64,000 nt of DNA from JAUZRW01 sp964549915 (GTDB lineage: Bacteria; Chloroflexota; Anaerolineae; Aggregatilineales; Phototrophicaceae), in the NCBI GenBank assembly GCA_964549915.1, contig CAZJWX010000008.1:50211-114210 (forward strand), in the 5' to 3' direction. The notes below the pieces were generated by a model. It was not told where the DNA came from. It was given only the letters and a program-made list of their open reading frames with translations, and did not search any database. Of the stretch, positions 52,612 to 62,235 are shown piece after piece. The first letter of the stretch is position 1. Each line of letters starts with the position of its first letter. A program made the position numbers and the translations under genes.

Positions 52612-52659
52612 GTTCGTTTTCCTACTCCTAAGTTCGTCTCGTTAAGGTTGCTGGTTGAG

Positions 52660-53238
52660 CTAGCTGGCTACGCGCACCAGTGCTGGACGCAGGATGCGTT
52701 CTCCACTGCGATAGCCTTTTTGCAGCGTGGCAGTCACGACACCGCTCTCGTATTCATCGCTGCTCTCCGTGATGACCGCTTCGTGTTGGTTCGGGTCAAA
52801 TTCCTCGCCAACAGGGTCAATGGCTTCGACGTTGTATTGATCCAGGATCTTCTGCATATTCTTGAGGATCAGCGCTGTGCCGTTGACCCAGGGGTCTTCC
52901 GTCAATTCCTCTGGCACGTTCTCGACAGCGCGTTCAAAATCGTCGATGATCGGCAGGAACTTGCCGATCGCTTCCAGCGAGCCGCGCTGTTTCGAGTCGG
53001 CCAGTTCCTGGGTGGTGCGGCGCTTGTAATTGGTGAACTCGGCGCGTTCCCGCTGCCACCCGTCCAGGTTGGCCTGCGCTTCTCGCTGGAGCGCTTCGAT
53101 CTGCTCTTGCAACGCCGCGATTTCCGCATCGTCGATGAGCGCTTCTTGCTCCGTTTGCGGCGTATCATCCGCCATGTGCTGTGTCTCCATGTCTTGGTTT
53201 TCGTTATTTTCGCCAGGTTTTTCTACGAGGTCGTCCAT
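52660..53238 (-). CDS. grpE: Nucleotide exchange factor GrpE
   Basis: 192 residues. Acidic N-terminus, a long coiled coil (residues about 35-100) and the C-terminal beta domain, with conserved DDFERAVEN and EAVITESSDEYESGVV. GrpE opens the DnaK nucleotide pocket. GGAGG 6 bases before the ATG supports the start. Confidence 0.95.
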   Translation of the reverse strand: MDDLVEKPGENNENQDMETQHMADDTPQTEQEALIDDAEIAALQEQIEALQREAQANLDGWQRERAEFTNYKRRTTQELADSKQRGSLEAIGKFLPIIDDFERAVENVPEELTEDPWVNGTALILKNMQKILDQYNVEAIDPVGEEFDPNQHEAVITESSDEYESGVVTATLQKGYRSGERILRPALVRVAS

Positions 53239-53547
53239 TGTTTACCTCCGCAAATGACACGGTGGGTAGGAAGCTCCATTGTAGGCAAACTCAGGCTCTG
53301 AGTGTAGCCAACGAATCATAGAATTATGTTAGTATCTTCTGCTGTGTGACGGTGGCAGGTGGGCAGGCTACGCCCCTGATGCCCCCGGTATTTCAGTGGG
53401 GTGTGACAGCACCTCTGGGGCCGTATTCGCACGGGGCGAAATGCACGCTGGAGCCTCGACTCTGCGCAAGGGGCTGTTGGGTGTTTCAAGCTCCAACAAA
53501 CCCCATGTGGTCGCTGTGTCAGGTATAGTGAAGCGCTGGTGTAGTCC
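53239..53547. other. Region between hrcA and grpE
   Basis: 309 bases, wide for an hrcA-grpE pair. On the minus strand it contains a TACAAT-like -10 box (complement of 53277-53282) before grpE and an ACTCA-GGCTC-TGAGT inverted repeat (53289-53303) overlapping where a promoter spacer would be. No gene is convincing. Confidence 0.45.
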
Positions 53548-54645
53548 TCATTCTTCGGGGAGTTCGGGCGGCAGTTGGTCGGGCTGCTGCGCCTCATCCA
53601 GATCGTAGAGATTGACCAGCATATCGGTCATCAAGCCGGAGACCGTGCGCACTGTACTGATTGCCCGCCCGTAATTGAGATTGGTCGGCCCCAGCACACC
53701 CAATGCACCGCTGATCTGCCCTGGTAGGCCGTAGTGGCTCAGCACAAGGCTCAGATGGTTCATCTCCGAGTGCCCATCTCCTGCGATGACGACCTGCACT
53801 TCCTCACCATGTACCAGTGGTTGCAGGATTTCCGTGAAGATGATCTCCATGATCGCGCGTTCTTCGAAGACCTGCACAGCCTGTCGCGCCCCCTCAGAAT
53901 CCGGGAAGCTGTTGATGATTTCGCTGAGGCCATCCCGGTAGATCACACGAAGCTGGTTGATGTTGGAGCGCTCAATCAGTTCGGCGGCAAGCTCCGCCAC
54001 CTCACGCTCCAGCACCGAGAACTGGCGGCTCTTCAGCCGAATCTGATTTGCATTGAGGCCGCCACAGACGGCATTGATATGATCGGCGGCTTCGCTGAGG
54101 CTCTGCTGCGATTTGGCATCCGCCAGGGTCAGCATTCGCTGGCGAACGGTTCCATCGTCCATCACCAGAATCAGAAGTACCAGTCGTCCCTGAATGCCGA
54201 TCAGTTCCAGGTGCTTGAAGAGCGCCTTCTCACCCAGTGGCGGGGTGACCAGCGATGCGGTGTTTGCGGTACGTGCGAGGACGGTTGCCGCCTGCCGCAG
54301 CCATTGATCGAGGACGGCAGGCAGCGCGTTGAATTTATTCTCGATGTATTGCTGATCCTGCTGCGCCAGAGTGCTGTTGTGCAGCAAATCGCGCACGACA
54401 TAGCGATAGCCCAGCGCCGTCGGTACGCGCCCTGCGGAGGTGTGCGGCGCACTGATGTAGCCCAGTTCTTCCAGCCGCGCCATCTCGTTGCGCACCGTCG
54501 CTGAGCTGAAACTGAGGTTATAAGTCTCCACCAGGGACTTGGAACTCACTGGCTCCGGCGTCTCGGTGTAGGAACGCACAATCAGCGAGAGGATTTCCTC
54601 CTGCCGCTGCGTCAGTTGGGGAAGGGGTTGCTCCGTTATTGGCAT
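53548..54645 (-). CDS. hrcA: Heat-inducible transcription repressor HrcA
   Basis: About 365 residues. An N-terminal winged helix (LTQRQEEILSLIVRSYTETPEPV; SSATVRNEMARLEELGYISAPHTSAGR-like segment) is followed by the GAF-like and inserted dimerisation domains, ending SGALGVLGPTNLNYGRAI. HrcA normally represses grpE-dnaK-dnaJ by binding CIRCE. ATG 54645 is used; further in-frame TTG/GTG starts lie up to 54672. A TTGGAC-N17-TATCAT promoter is just upstream. Confidence 0.95.
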   Translation of the reverse strand: MPITEQPLPQLTQRQEEILSLIVRSYTETPEPVSSKSLVETYNLSFSSATVRNEMARLEELGYISAPHTSAGRVPTALGYRYVVRDLLHNSTLAQQDQQYIENKFNALPAVLDQWLRQAATVLARTANTASLVTPPLGEKALFKHLELIGIQGRLVLLILVMDDGTVRQRMLTLADAKSQQSLSEAADHINAVCGGLNANQIRLKSRQFSVLEREVAELAAELIERSNINQLRVIYRDGLSEIINSFPDSEGARQAVQVFEERAIMEIIFTEILQPLVHGEEVQVVIAGDGHSEMNHLSLVLSHYGLPGQISGALGVLGPTNLNYGRAISTVRTVSGLMTDMLVNLYDLDEAQQPDQLPPELPEE

Positions 54646-54703
54646 ATCATACACACCAGAAGCTACGGACAAATGAGTCTACTGTCGAGCGAATGCCTGG
54701 ACT

Positions 54704-54732
54704 ATGATAACAGCGTGACTATAAGAGTCCAA
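54704..54732 (-). promoter_or_regulatory. Candidate hrcA promoter
   Basis: On the minus strand, TTGGAC (54732-54727), a 17-base spacer, and TATCAT (54709-54704), about 60 bases before the hrcA start. No consensus CIRCE overlaps it. Confidence 0.55.
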
Positions 54733-54840
54733 TATGGTCTCGCGGCTGCTGGCGCTGCTCTGCCACAGGTAAGGACGGCAGACAGTACGGCGTCAAGGTA
54801 GCCGAGGACATCAAACCAGATTTGCACTTGTAGAGATAGG

Positions 54841-55179
54841 ATGAACAACCGAATGGGCGAAAAGACCTTCGCAGTCAACAAGACTGACTTTCAGACAGAA
54901 GTTTTGGAAAGCGGCACGCCCGTGCTGGTAGATTTCTGGGCGGAATGGTGCGGCCCCTGTAAGATGATCGCCCCCATCGTGGATGAATTGGCGACGGAAT
55001 ACGATGGCCGTCTGCGCGTGGCCAAACTGGATGCCGACGAAAATCCAGAAATTTTGCAGCAGTACGGCGTCATGGGCATTCCCACCCTGATCCTCTTCAA
55101 AGATGGTAAGGATGTTGCCCGCATCATCGGCTATAAGCCCAAGAACAAGATCATCAGCAAGATCGCGGAACACCTCTGA
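54841..55179 (+). CDS. trxA: Thioredoxin
   Basis: 112 residues with the active site WCGPC at residues 36-40 and the cis-Pro in MGIPTLILF. Cytoplasmic disulphide reductase. It starts at ATG 54841 or ATG 54853; an AGGA stretch 11 bases before the latter fits slightly better. It is divergent from hrcA and ends at a strong terminator. Confidence 0.95.
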   Translation: MNNRMGEKTFAVNKTDFQTEVLESGTPVLVDFWAEWCGPCKMIAPIVDELATEYDGRLRVAKLDADENPEILQQYGVMGIPTLILFKDGKDVARIIGYKPKNKIISKIAEHL

Positions 55180-55219
55180 GCACAACGGAAGGAGTGCAAC
55201 ACCCCCAGATTGTGAATTC

Positions 55220-55253
55220 AAAAAGCCCCGTTCATCACGCAGCGGGGCTTTTT
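55220..55253. terminator. Bidirectional terminator between trxA and the sensor kinase
   Basis: AAAAAGCCCCG and CGGGGCTTTTT form an 11-bp perfect stem with a 12-base loop. The A-run and T-run allow termination of both the thioredoxin (plus) and kinase (minus) transcripts. Confidence 0.9.
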
Positions 55254-55283
55254 GGTTCAGTTAGGTGGTTGCACCTGAGGGCG

Positions 55284-58200
55284 TCAGTCGGCGGAAATCT
55301 CTTCCGGTGGGGTTTCCAGCGAGGCAACCGGGAAGACGATGTGGAAGGTCGATCCCTTGCCGTACGCGCTCTCGATCCAGATTTTGCCGTTGTGACGATC
55401 CACAATGCCCTTGGTCAGCATCATGCCCAGGCCCGTGCCGGGTTGGGAGCGCGTGGCTTCGTTGTCCGCGCGGAAGTAGCGTTCTTTGAAGAGCCGCTGT
55501 TGATCCTCCTCCGTCATGCCGATGCCCTCATCAGTCACCGAAATTTGCACGACTTCGCCCATGCGCTGTCCGTCGGGGGCTGCGAATTCGCTGTGGTGCT
55601 GCGCCTTGACGGTGATCGTCGTGTCTTCCGGGCTGTATTTGTGTGCGTTGCTGACGAGGTTGGTGAGTACCTGCATGATACGCGCCTCGTCGCCCAGGAT
55701 CGGCGGCAGATTCTCCGGCACATTGTTGACGAGATTCTGATTCTTGTCTTCCAGAGGGCGCACGAAGGGGCGCAGGGTTTCAACGATGGTGCTGTAGATA
55801 TCCATCGGTTCCGGATCGACCGTGAACTGATTGGCGTCGATTTGTGCAGCGGTGCGCAAGTCGGAGATGATGGTCTCCATGCGGCGGGCGTTGGCATGGA
55901 TGATGCTGATGAATTCTTCCTGTTTGTCCGTCAGTTCGCCCAGCATGCCGGATTGCAGCACTTCCGAATAGCCCTTGACCGACGAGAGCGGGTTCTTCAA
56001 TTCGTGGGCGGCGAAACCCATGAATTCGCTCTTGCCTGCATTGGCCTGGGTGAGTGCGCTGGCGAATTGTGCGTTGGCGATGGAGATGCTGGCGTGTTCT
56101 GCGAGGCGCTTCGCCAGATCCCAGTCTGTGATGCTGAAAGGCGGTTGGGTGCGTTTTTCCAGCACCAGCACGGCATTGACATCTTCGCCACTAATCATCG
56201 GAATCGTGATCTGGCTGTTGCTCTCGCGCAAGCTCGGTACGTAATCCGGGTCTAGCTGCAAATTATTCTGGTAGTCGGCCTGTTTGCTGCGGAGCACACG
56301 CGCTACGATGCCGCGCTTGATCGGCCAGTAGGTGTCGTCCGCGCCTTCCGGGAAGTCCTCTTCAGCGTACCCTCGGGAGCAAATGATCTCCAGCATATCG
56401 CTGTCTTCGTGGACGATACCCAGCAACCCTGCGTCCGCTTTCAGTACCGTCGTTGCCCAACGCACGGTGATGTCCCCGACCTCGTGCAGGTCGAGCGTGC
56501 GGTTCAACTCCGCGTCCATGCGTTCCAGCATTTCCAGTTCGCGAACGCGCTCCGCGAGCTGCTGATCGGTGAGTTCGAAGAGGCGTGCGTTCTCGATGGC
56601 GACGGCGGCCTGGCCTGCGAAGGTTGTCAGCAATTCCGTGTCATCGTCCAGGAAGGGTAGCTTGTTCTTCTTGTTGACCACTTCCAGCACGCCGATCACC
56701 TCATCTTTGGCGATTAGCGGGACAGCTAGCAAGGCGTGCGGGACGAAATCACCAGAGACGCCCGCCTGATGATTGGGGTCTGTAGCGGTATCGTTGACGA
56801 TGCGCGGTTCGACGGACTCCACCACCTGACCGACGATGCCCTGCCCCGCAGGAACGCGCGTGCCGACCAATTCTTCCCCTCTGCCGCCGATCACGACGCG
56901 GAACTCCAGGTCGCCCGACCCATCTGCTGCGGTGAGCAGCAGCGAACCGGCTTCCGCTTCCAGGATGTCCACCGCGCTGTGCATGATCAGTTCGAGCAGC
57001 TTTTCGACATCTAACTCGGTAGCGACCAACTGACGGCTGATGTCGTTGAGGACAGTCAACTGACGTTCGCGGATGCGGGTGGCGTTGAACAGGTTGGCGT
57101 TTTCCATCGAAGTTGCCGCCAGCACGCTAATATCGCTGAGCACGCGGAATTGATCGTCGGTGTACTCAGCCGTGCTCTCCGTCTTCCCGGTGGCGATCAA
57201 ACCGAGGGTCTCGCTCTTGCCTGCCAGCGGTACCCCCATCCAGGCACGGATGCGATCCGGCACCAGTTCGAGGTTGGCGCGGCGCTGCTGCATCGCCTGG
57301 CGATAGTCGCCCACGCGCAGAGGACGCCCGGTGCGCACCACCTCGCTGAAGAGGTCAACGCCCAACGACCAGCGCTCGTTTTCGTGCTCGCTCAAGCGTT
57401 CGCCTTCATGCTGGTAGAAGGCGAAATACAACTGTTCCAGCTTCTCGTCGTAGAGCGCGATGAAGAAGTACGAGGCCGGAATCAACTTCTCGGTCTGTGT
57501 GCTGATCAATTCGAGCAGGTCGTTCTGGTCGATGTCGAAGTTGATCGCCTTGCTGACCTGGCTCAACACGTTCAATTCGTTGACGCGGCTCTCCAGCGAT
57601 TCGATCACCTGGGAGCGCTCGGTGCTGATGGCCAGTTGGTTGACGACATTGCCGATGAAGTGCACATCGTCGTAGTTGTACATGGATTTCGCTTGCGGCG
57701 CGCCCAGCACCACAAAACCGATCAGGTCATCGCCGCCCTGCATCGGTGCGATGACATAGGTGCGCAGCAGATTCAACCGCGCTCGATCGACCCAGAGCGC
57801 ATCCGGCCAGGGCTGACCGGGCTGCAAACTCAGCGGATCCGGATTTTCCTTGAGCAGGGCGACCATCGGACTATCTGCGGTGAAGCGCAGATCGGTGTGT
57901 TTGCTGCCGGGGTTGCTGGCATGTGCGACGTAATCGCTGCCGCTGTGCTCGCGCAGGAAGATGAAAATCGCTGATGGTGCGAGGTTGTCGTCCAGCAGCT
58001 TGAAGAAGGCTTTTGTGATTTCCTCGTAGCTATCCATGCGTGCGAGTTGGCGGGCGAAAATTTCTACCTGAAGCTGCAAATTGCGCTTCTTGCGGAAGTA
58101 CACCGCGTCAATGCGCTCTTGCAGGTAATTGCGCAGCGGTGTGAAGAAGAGCACCATGAAGAGCAAAATCGTGGAGAGCGTCACCACATTGGTCGCGTTG

Positions 58201-59453
58201 AGGAAGTCAATTGCGATTAACGTGCCGCCAAGTGTCAGCAAGAACATGCTGACGATCAAGGCACCGACCATGATGCCGTACGTCAGGGAGTGGCTGATGG
58301 CTTCGTCCAGGTTGCGATGACGATATTGCAGCACGGCGTAGGCCGTCGCTGCGTTGGGGAAGACCAGCAGCACCATCATGGCTTCCAGGTTCAGGACGAT
58401 GTTGCTTTCCAGCATGGTAACGGCGGTGCGGCTAATGCCCCACAGGATGCCTGGCACGAGCACCATCAGCGCACCGATCAATACGGCGCTGCTCTGATCG
58501 CGCGTGATCGGGGTGTTGGCATATTCGCGCTGTAAGAAGGACAGCCCGACGAGCAGCACCACGCCCGTCATCGCGGCGAACGTCCCGGCCTGGTGGGCAA
58601 CCAGCGGCGTCTCCGGACTTGTGGGGAAGAGCTGCATGTAAATCAGGATGCCCCCCGCCACTGTCCCCAGTGCCAGCGGCAGATATTCGACGACAGGCAG
58701 TGTGCGCACGAGGTGCAGACGCTTGGGGAAGGTCAGACCCAGAGTCACCATAGATGCACCCAACCAGCATCCCGAAATCAGCCAGATTGGAGCCAGCAAG
58801 CCATCTGTGCCGGTATTGAAAATGCCTGCGGCGAAGATGCTGCTGAGGAAGGCGATTGCAGCGGCGACCAGTCCTTCCGGCTTGTCGTTGCGGAAGAAGA
58901 GGATCGCATAACCAATCAACAGGGTGACCAGAGCGCCACCCAGAGGCAGCATGATATACGAGAGGAAGTCCACATCCGGCAGCGTCATCGGCGTAAGCTC
59001 GACCGTACAGCGATAACTGCCGTCTGCAAGCTGTTCAGCGCAGATTGTACCGGGAGTACGCTCGGCACTCCGCGCCACAGTCAACGTTAGCGGGCTATTC
59101 GGCGATTGAGCGAGCTGCTGTTCCAGGATGGCCTGCGCGTCATCGTAGGGTTCCTCGGCAAGTGAAATGTCGTTGATGCCGATGATGCGATCGCCGGGAA
59201 GTAGCCCGGCCTCGCGCCCTACCCAGGTCGTATCGCTGACGGAGACCCCCGCGTTGACCACCAGGGTATTGCTGACCATCGCGCCCAGAAAGGGGCGTGC
59301 CCGGTAGGTGAACCCGGCAATCATAGCGATCACCAGAACGACCGTCGCCAACGCCGCCAGCGCGCCAATCACCACGCGCCACAAGGCAATCGCGCTCCCC
59401 TGCGGTTTACTGGGCGAGTGCGCGGTTGTTTTGCTCAGGAGTGTCGCGCTCAT
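55284..59453 (-). CDS. Large hybrid sensor histidine kinase: PDZ, multi-TM, GAF repeats
   Basis: 1389 residues. After a first TM helix comes a PDZ-like outer segment (GREAGLLPGDRIIGIND, about residues 78-94), then eight or so TM helices (about 155-440), a chain of four GAF-type domains (about 465-610, 625-790, 805-960, 975-1125) and a kinase core: H box FAAHELKNPLSSVKGYSEVL with predicted His1150, N box NLVSNAHKYSP, G1 DEGIGM, G2 GTGLGM. The receiver domain is absent and no response regulator is adjacent. The N-terminal layout suggests sensing of an outer-surface or membrane signal and of small cytoplasmic ligands through GAF. Confidence 0.9.
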   Translation of the reverse strand: MSATLLSKTTAHSPSKPQGSAIALWRVVIGALAALATVVLVIAMIAGFTYRARPFLGAMVSNTLVVNAGVSVSDTTWVGREAGLLPGDRIIGINDISLAEEPYDDAQAILEQQLAQSPNSPLTLTVARSAERTPGTICAEQLADGSYRCTVELTPMTLPDVDFLSYIMLPLGGALVTLLIGYAILFFRNDKPEGLVAAAIAFLSSIFAAGIFNTGTDGLLAPIWLISGCWLGASMVTLGLTFPKRLHLVRTLPVVEYLPLALGTVAGGILIYMQLFPTSPETPLVAHQAGTFAAMTGVVLLVGLSFLQREYANTPITRDQSSAVLIGALMVLVPGILWGISRTAVTMLESNIVLNLEAMMVLLVFPNAATAYAVLQYRHRNLDEAISHSLTYGIMVGALIVSMFLLTLGGTLIAIDFLNATNVVTLSTILLFMVLFFTPLRNYLQERIDAVYFRKKRNLQLQVEIFARQLARMDSYEEITKAFFKLLDDNLAPSAIFIFLREHSGSDYVAHASNPGSKHTDLRFTADSPMVALLKENPDPLSLQPGQPWPDALWVDRARLNLLRTYVIAPMQGGDDLIGFVVLGAPQAKSMYNYDDVHFIGNVVNQLAISTERSQVIESLESRVNELNVLSQVSKAINFDIDQNDLLELISTQTEKLIPASYFFIALYDEKLEQLYFAFYQHEGERLSEHENERWSLGVDLFSEVVRTGRPLRVGDYRQAMQQRRANLELVPDRIRAWMGVPLAGKSETLGLIATGKTESTAEYTDDQFRVLSDISVLAATSMENANLFNATRIRERQLTVLNDISRQLVATELDVEKLLELIMHSAVDILEAEAGSLLLTAADGSGDLEFRVVIGGRGEELVGTRVPAGQGIVGQVVESVEPRIVNDTATDPNHQAGVSGDFVPHALLAVPLIAKDEVIGVLEVVNKKNKLPFLDDDTELLTTFAGQAAVAIENARLFELTDQQLAERVRELEMLERMDAELNRTLDLHEVGDITVRWATTVLKADAGLLGIVHEDSDMLEIICSRGYAEEDFPEGADDTYWPIKRGIVARVLRSKQADYQNNLQLDPDYVPSLRESNSQITIPMISGEDVNAVLVLEKRTQPPFSITDWDLAKRLAEHASISIANAQFASALTQANAGKSEFMGFAAHELKNPLSSVKGYSEVLQSGMLGELTDKQEEFISIIHANARRMETIISDLRTAAQIDANQFTVDPEPMDIYSTIVETLRPFVRPLEDKNQNLVNNVPENLPPILGDEARIMQVLTNLVSNAHKYSPEDTTITVKAQHHSEFAAPDGQRMGEVVQISVTDEGIGMTEEDQQRLFKERYFRADNEATRSQPGTGLGMMLTKGIVDRHNGKIWIESAYGKGSTFHIVFPVASLETPPEEISAD

Positions 59454-59717
59454 TCACTGCATCCAATGCTTGTTATTCACATGAAGGAATCGTTTGTGCG
59501 GCAAACGATAGTTTAATTTTAGCACAGCCTGTGCCTTGCGCCGACTCAACAAACATAATGCTTCCGTAGCTGTTTCGTATGGATTGTGTTGAATTGTCGA
59601 GAAATCCCCACAATTTTGGACGCAGAAAGCGGCTTGCGTCGGTACACTCTAGCGACTCTCATCAATGCGGGATACCATGAGAGAAATAGTGCATTCAGTC
59701 GAAGAAAAGAGGCAAAA

Positions 59718-60131
59718 ATGGCGACTCGTGCTGCTCGTGTTCTCATTGCCAAACCGGGTCTGGACGGACATGATCGTGGTGCCAAAGTGATTGCTCGTGC
59801 GCTGCGCGATGCGGGCATGGAAGTGATCTACACTGGTCTACGGCAGACGCCGGATATGATCGCCGAGGCCGCATTACAAGAAGATGTTGATGTCGTAGGC
59901 TTGAGCATTCTTAGTGGAGCGCACATGACTCTGGTTCCCCGCGTGCGCGAGGCGATGAACGCCGCCGATTTGCAGGATGTTCCGATGATCGTGGGCGGCA
60001 TCATCCCGGATGAAGACAAGCCCGCGCTGCAAGAATTGGGCGTGGCAGGTGTCTTCGGCCCCGGTACCACGACCGAACAGATTCGGGACTTCATCAACAA
60101 CTTGCTGACTGCCAAAGACTCGAACGCTTGA
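59718..60131 (+). CDS. Methylmalonyl-CoA mutase small (cobalamin-binding) subunit
   Basis: 137 residues forming only the B12-binding domain. The lower-ligand motif DGHDRG has Asp16, His18 and Gly21; GLSILSGAHMTLVPRV and VGGIIPDEDKPAL complete the Rossmann-like fold. In many bacteria and archaea the mutase is split into a catalytic and this small subunit; the catalytic chain is not in the window. ATG 59718 is chosen because AGAGG lies 7 bases before it. The MeaB gene follows directly. Confidence 0.92.
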   Translation: MATRAARVLIAKPGLDGHDRGAKVIARALRDAGMEVIYTGLRQTPDMIAEAALQEDVDVVGLSILSGAHMTLVPRVREAMNAADLQDVPMIVGGIIPDEDKPALQELGVAGVFGPGTTTEQIRDFINNLLTAKDSNA

Positions 60132-60145
60132 AGCTTGAAGACGGT

Positions 60146-61171
60146 ATGAATAATTTGCTGGAAGATCTGTTACAGGGGCGTCGCCGCGCACTGGCACGCA
60201 CCCTGACGATTGTTGAGAATCAACGCCCAGAGGCACAAGACATGCTGGCGGCGCTCTTCCCACATACGGGCAATGCCTGGGTTGTGGGTGTGACGGGCGC
60301 GCCGGGGACGGGAAAGAGTTCCCTGGTGAATGCGCTGGCGAAGTCCTACCGGGTACGGGAACGGACGGTGGGCATTGTCGCCGTAGACCCGACCAGCCCC
60401 TTTTCGGGCGGTGCCATCCTGGGGGATCGCATCCGCATGCACGACTTGCACGGTGATGCGGGCGTCTTCATCCGCAGCATGGCGACACGCGGCAGCCTGG
60501 GTGGTTTGGCACAGGCCACCCGCGACGCGGTGCGCGTGATGGATGCTGCTGGCTTCGATGTCGTGATTGTGGAGACGGTTGGCGCCGGGCAGAGCGAGGT
60601 GGATATCGTTCGCACGGCGGATACCACGCTGGTGATTGAAGCGCCGGGCCTGGGCGATGATGTGCAGGCCATCAAGGCCGGTATCCTGGAAATCGCGGAT
60701 TTGCTCGTGGTCAATAAGGCAGATCGCCCCGGAGCGGATCAGACGGTGCGCAGCTTGCGGGCCATGCTGGAATTGGGGCATCCCGCCGCGCGTGAGCAAT
60801 TCGTGTCGCATCATGGGCGGGCGATGAAAGTTCCTGAAACCAACGTCGATCTGGGGCGTATAGAAGAGTGGATACCCCCCGTTTTGAAGACGATTGCCAC
60901 CCAGTACGACGGGATTGAAGCGCTGGTGGAGGCCATTGACCGCCACCGCGAATATATCGAAACGTCCGGTGTCGCGCAGAAGCGCAAGGCTCGCTACATC
61001 GAACTGGAATTGTACGAACGGCTGCAGGTCGCGCTGTTGGAACGAGTCGTCGGCACGATCGCCCACGACACCCTCAACAGCATGATTGAGCGTATTGTGG
61101 CGCGTGAGCTAGACCCGCAGAGTGCGGTGCAGCAGCTCATGCTGCAAATGAACGAGGTAGGTACAGATTGA
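60146..61171 (+). CDS. meaB: MeaB/ArgK-family GTPase
   Basis: About 341 residues. P-loop GVTGAPGTGKSSLVNAL, DPTSPFSGGAILGDRIRM (characteristic MeaB switch region), ETVGAGQSEVDI and NKADRPGAD. MeaB is the G-protein chaperone that protects and reloads methylmalonyl-CoA mutase with cobalamin. The start is either ATG 60146 or a TTG 60128 that overlaps the previous stop. Tight spacing with the mutase subunit gene supports the assignment. Confidence 0.94.
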   Translation: MNNLLEDLLQGRRRALARTLTIVENQRPEAQDMLAALFPHTGNAWVVGVTGAPGTGKSSLVNALAKSYRVRERTVGIVAVDPTSPFSGGAILGDRIRMHDLHGDAGVFIRSMATRGSLGGLAQATRDAVRVMDAAGFDVVIVETVGAGQSEVDIVRTADTTLVIEAPGLGDDVQAIKAGILEIADLLVVNKADRPGADQTVRSLRAMLELGHPAAREQFVSHHGRAMKVPETNVDLGRIEEWIPPVLKTIATQYDGIEALVEAIDRHREYIETSGVAQKRKARYIELELYERLQVALLERVVGTIAHDTLNSMIERIVARELDPQSAVQQLMLQMNEVGTD

Positions 61172-61185
61172 ACGAAGGGGGATGG

Positions 61186-62235
61186 GTGAACAAAGTGTCA
61201 GGGACACATGTAAGCGGAGAAGAAGAACATACGGAAGATGCCTACGCAAACCGCCAATCGCGGATGCGCTTCGGCAAGATGATGCTCTTCTGCGGTTCAG
61301 CGTCCGATGAACTGGCGCAGGAAATCGCAGATCACATTGCCAGGAAAGGCGGCTACGAAGGTTTCCATCTGGGACTCTCCAACGTCACCCGGTTCTCGAA
61401 CGAGAATGTCTTCGTCAAGTTGCTGGAGAGCGTTCGTGGGCGCGATGTTTACTTCGTGCAAACGCATGCATCGCCAATTCACGAGAACATCTTCGAAATG
61501 CTCATCATGATTGATGCCCTCAAGCGCGACTCCGCATGGCGCATCAATCTCGTCGTGCCGTATATGACCTATACGCGCTCGGATAAGAAGGATCAGCCAC
61601 GTGTGCCCATTTCGGCGCGGTTGATGGCGAACATGATCGAAGTCGCCGGGGCAGATCGCTACATCACGATCGATTTGCACGCCGGGCAAATTCAGGGCTT
61701 TTTCAACATTCCAGGGGATGCGCTGACTGCCTTCCACCTCTTGAGTGATTATGTGCAGCGCACCTTCGACCTGACTAATCTGGTCGTGGTGGCGACTGAT
61801 CTGGGCTTTGCCAAACAGGGGCGCAATTGGGCGGAGACGCTCAACGTGCCGCTTGCGTTCATCGAGAAGCGCCGCGTGGATAACGCCGAACGCCCCAAGG
61901 CGCTGGCGATTATCGGCGATGTGGAGGGCAAGGACGTGCTGCTTGTGGACGATGAAGTCAACACGGCGGGCAGCGTAGTGAACGCGGTCAAGGTACTGCG
62001 CGAAGCGGGTGCACGCGATATTTCTTTCGCTTTCACCCATGCGTTCCTGGCGGACATCGCCTATGAGCGCCTGGAGAGCCTGAATCTGAAGGAAATTATC
62101 TTCACCAATACTCTGCCCATTCCAGAAGAAAAACGCCTGCCGAACATGACCATCCTTTCCATTGCCCCCATGCTGGCGGAGGTCATTGTGCGGGCGCATG
62201 AAGGCCGTAGCGTAGGTGAGTTATTCGATGAGTGA
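61186..62235 (+). CDS. prs: Ribose-phosphate pyrophosphokinase
   Basis: About 349 residues. Two PRTase-like halves with LMIDALKRDSAWR-like segment (EMLIMIDALKRDSAWRI), ARLMANMIEVAGADR, TIDLHAGQIQGFF, and the PRPP loop LLVDDEVNTAGS. PRPP synthetase makes PRPP from ribose 5-phosphate and ATP. The catalytic flexible loop reads YTRSDKKDQPR. GTG 61186 is used because GAAGGGGG precedes it; a TTG start at 61168 would overlap the MeaB stop. The N-terminal extension of about 25 residues is unusual. Confidence 0.9.
   Translation: MNKVSGTHVSGEEEHTEDAYANRQSRMRFGKMMLFCGSASDELAQEIADHIARKGGYEGFHLGLSNVTRFSNENVFVKLLESVRGRDVYFVQTHASPIHENIFEMLIMIDALKRDSAWRINLVVPYMTYTRSDKKDQPRVPISARLMANMIEVAGADRYITIDLHAGQIQGFFNIPGDALTAFHLLSDYVQRTFDLTNLVVVATDLGFAKQGRNWAETLNVPLAFIEKRRVDNAERPKALAIIGDVEGKDVLLVDDEVNTAGSVVNAVKVLREAGARDISFAFTHAFLADIAYERLESLNLKEIIFTNTLPIPEEKRLPNMTILSIAPMLAEVIVRAHEGRSVGELFDE

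Noticed and set aside
53289..53303. ACTCA-N5-TGAGT considered as CIRCE
   Set aside because: Spacing and flanking bases differ from TTAGCACTC-N9-GAGTGCTAA; kept only as a speculative point in the findings.
55194..56255. Plus-strand open frame opposite the histidine kinase C-terminal part
   Set aside because: Starts inside the trxA terminator region and overlaps the conserved kinase core; translation shows no family features.
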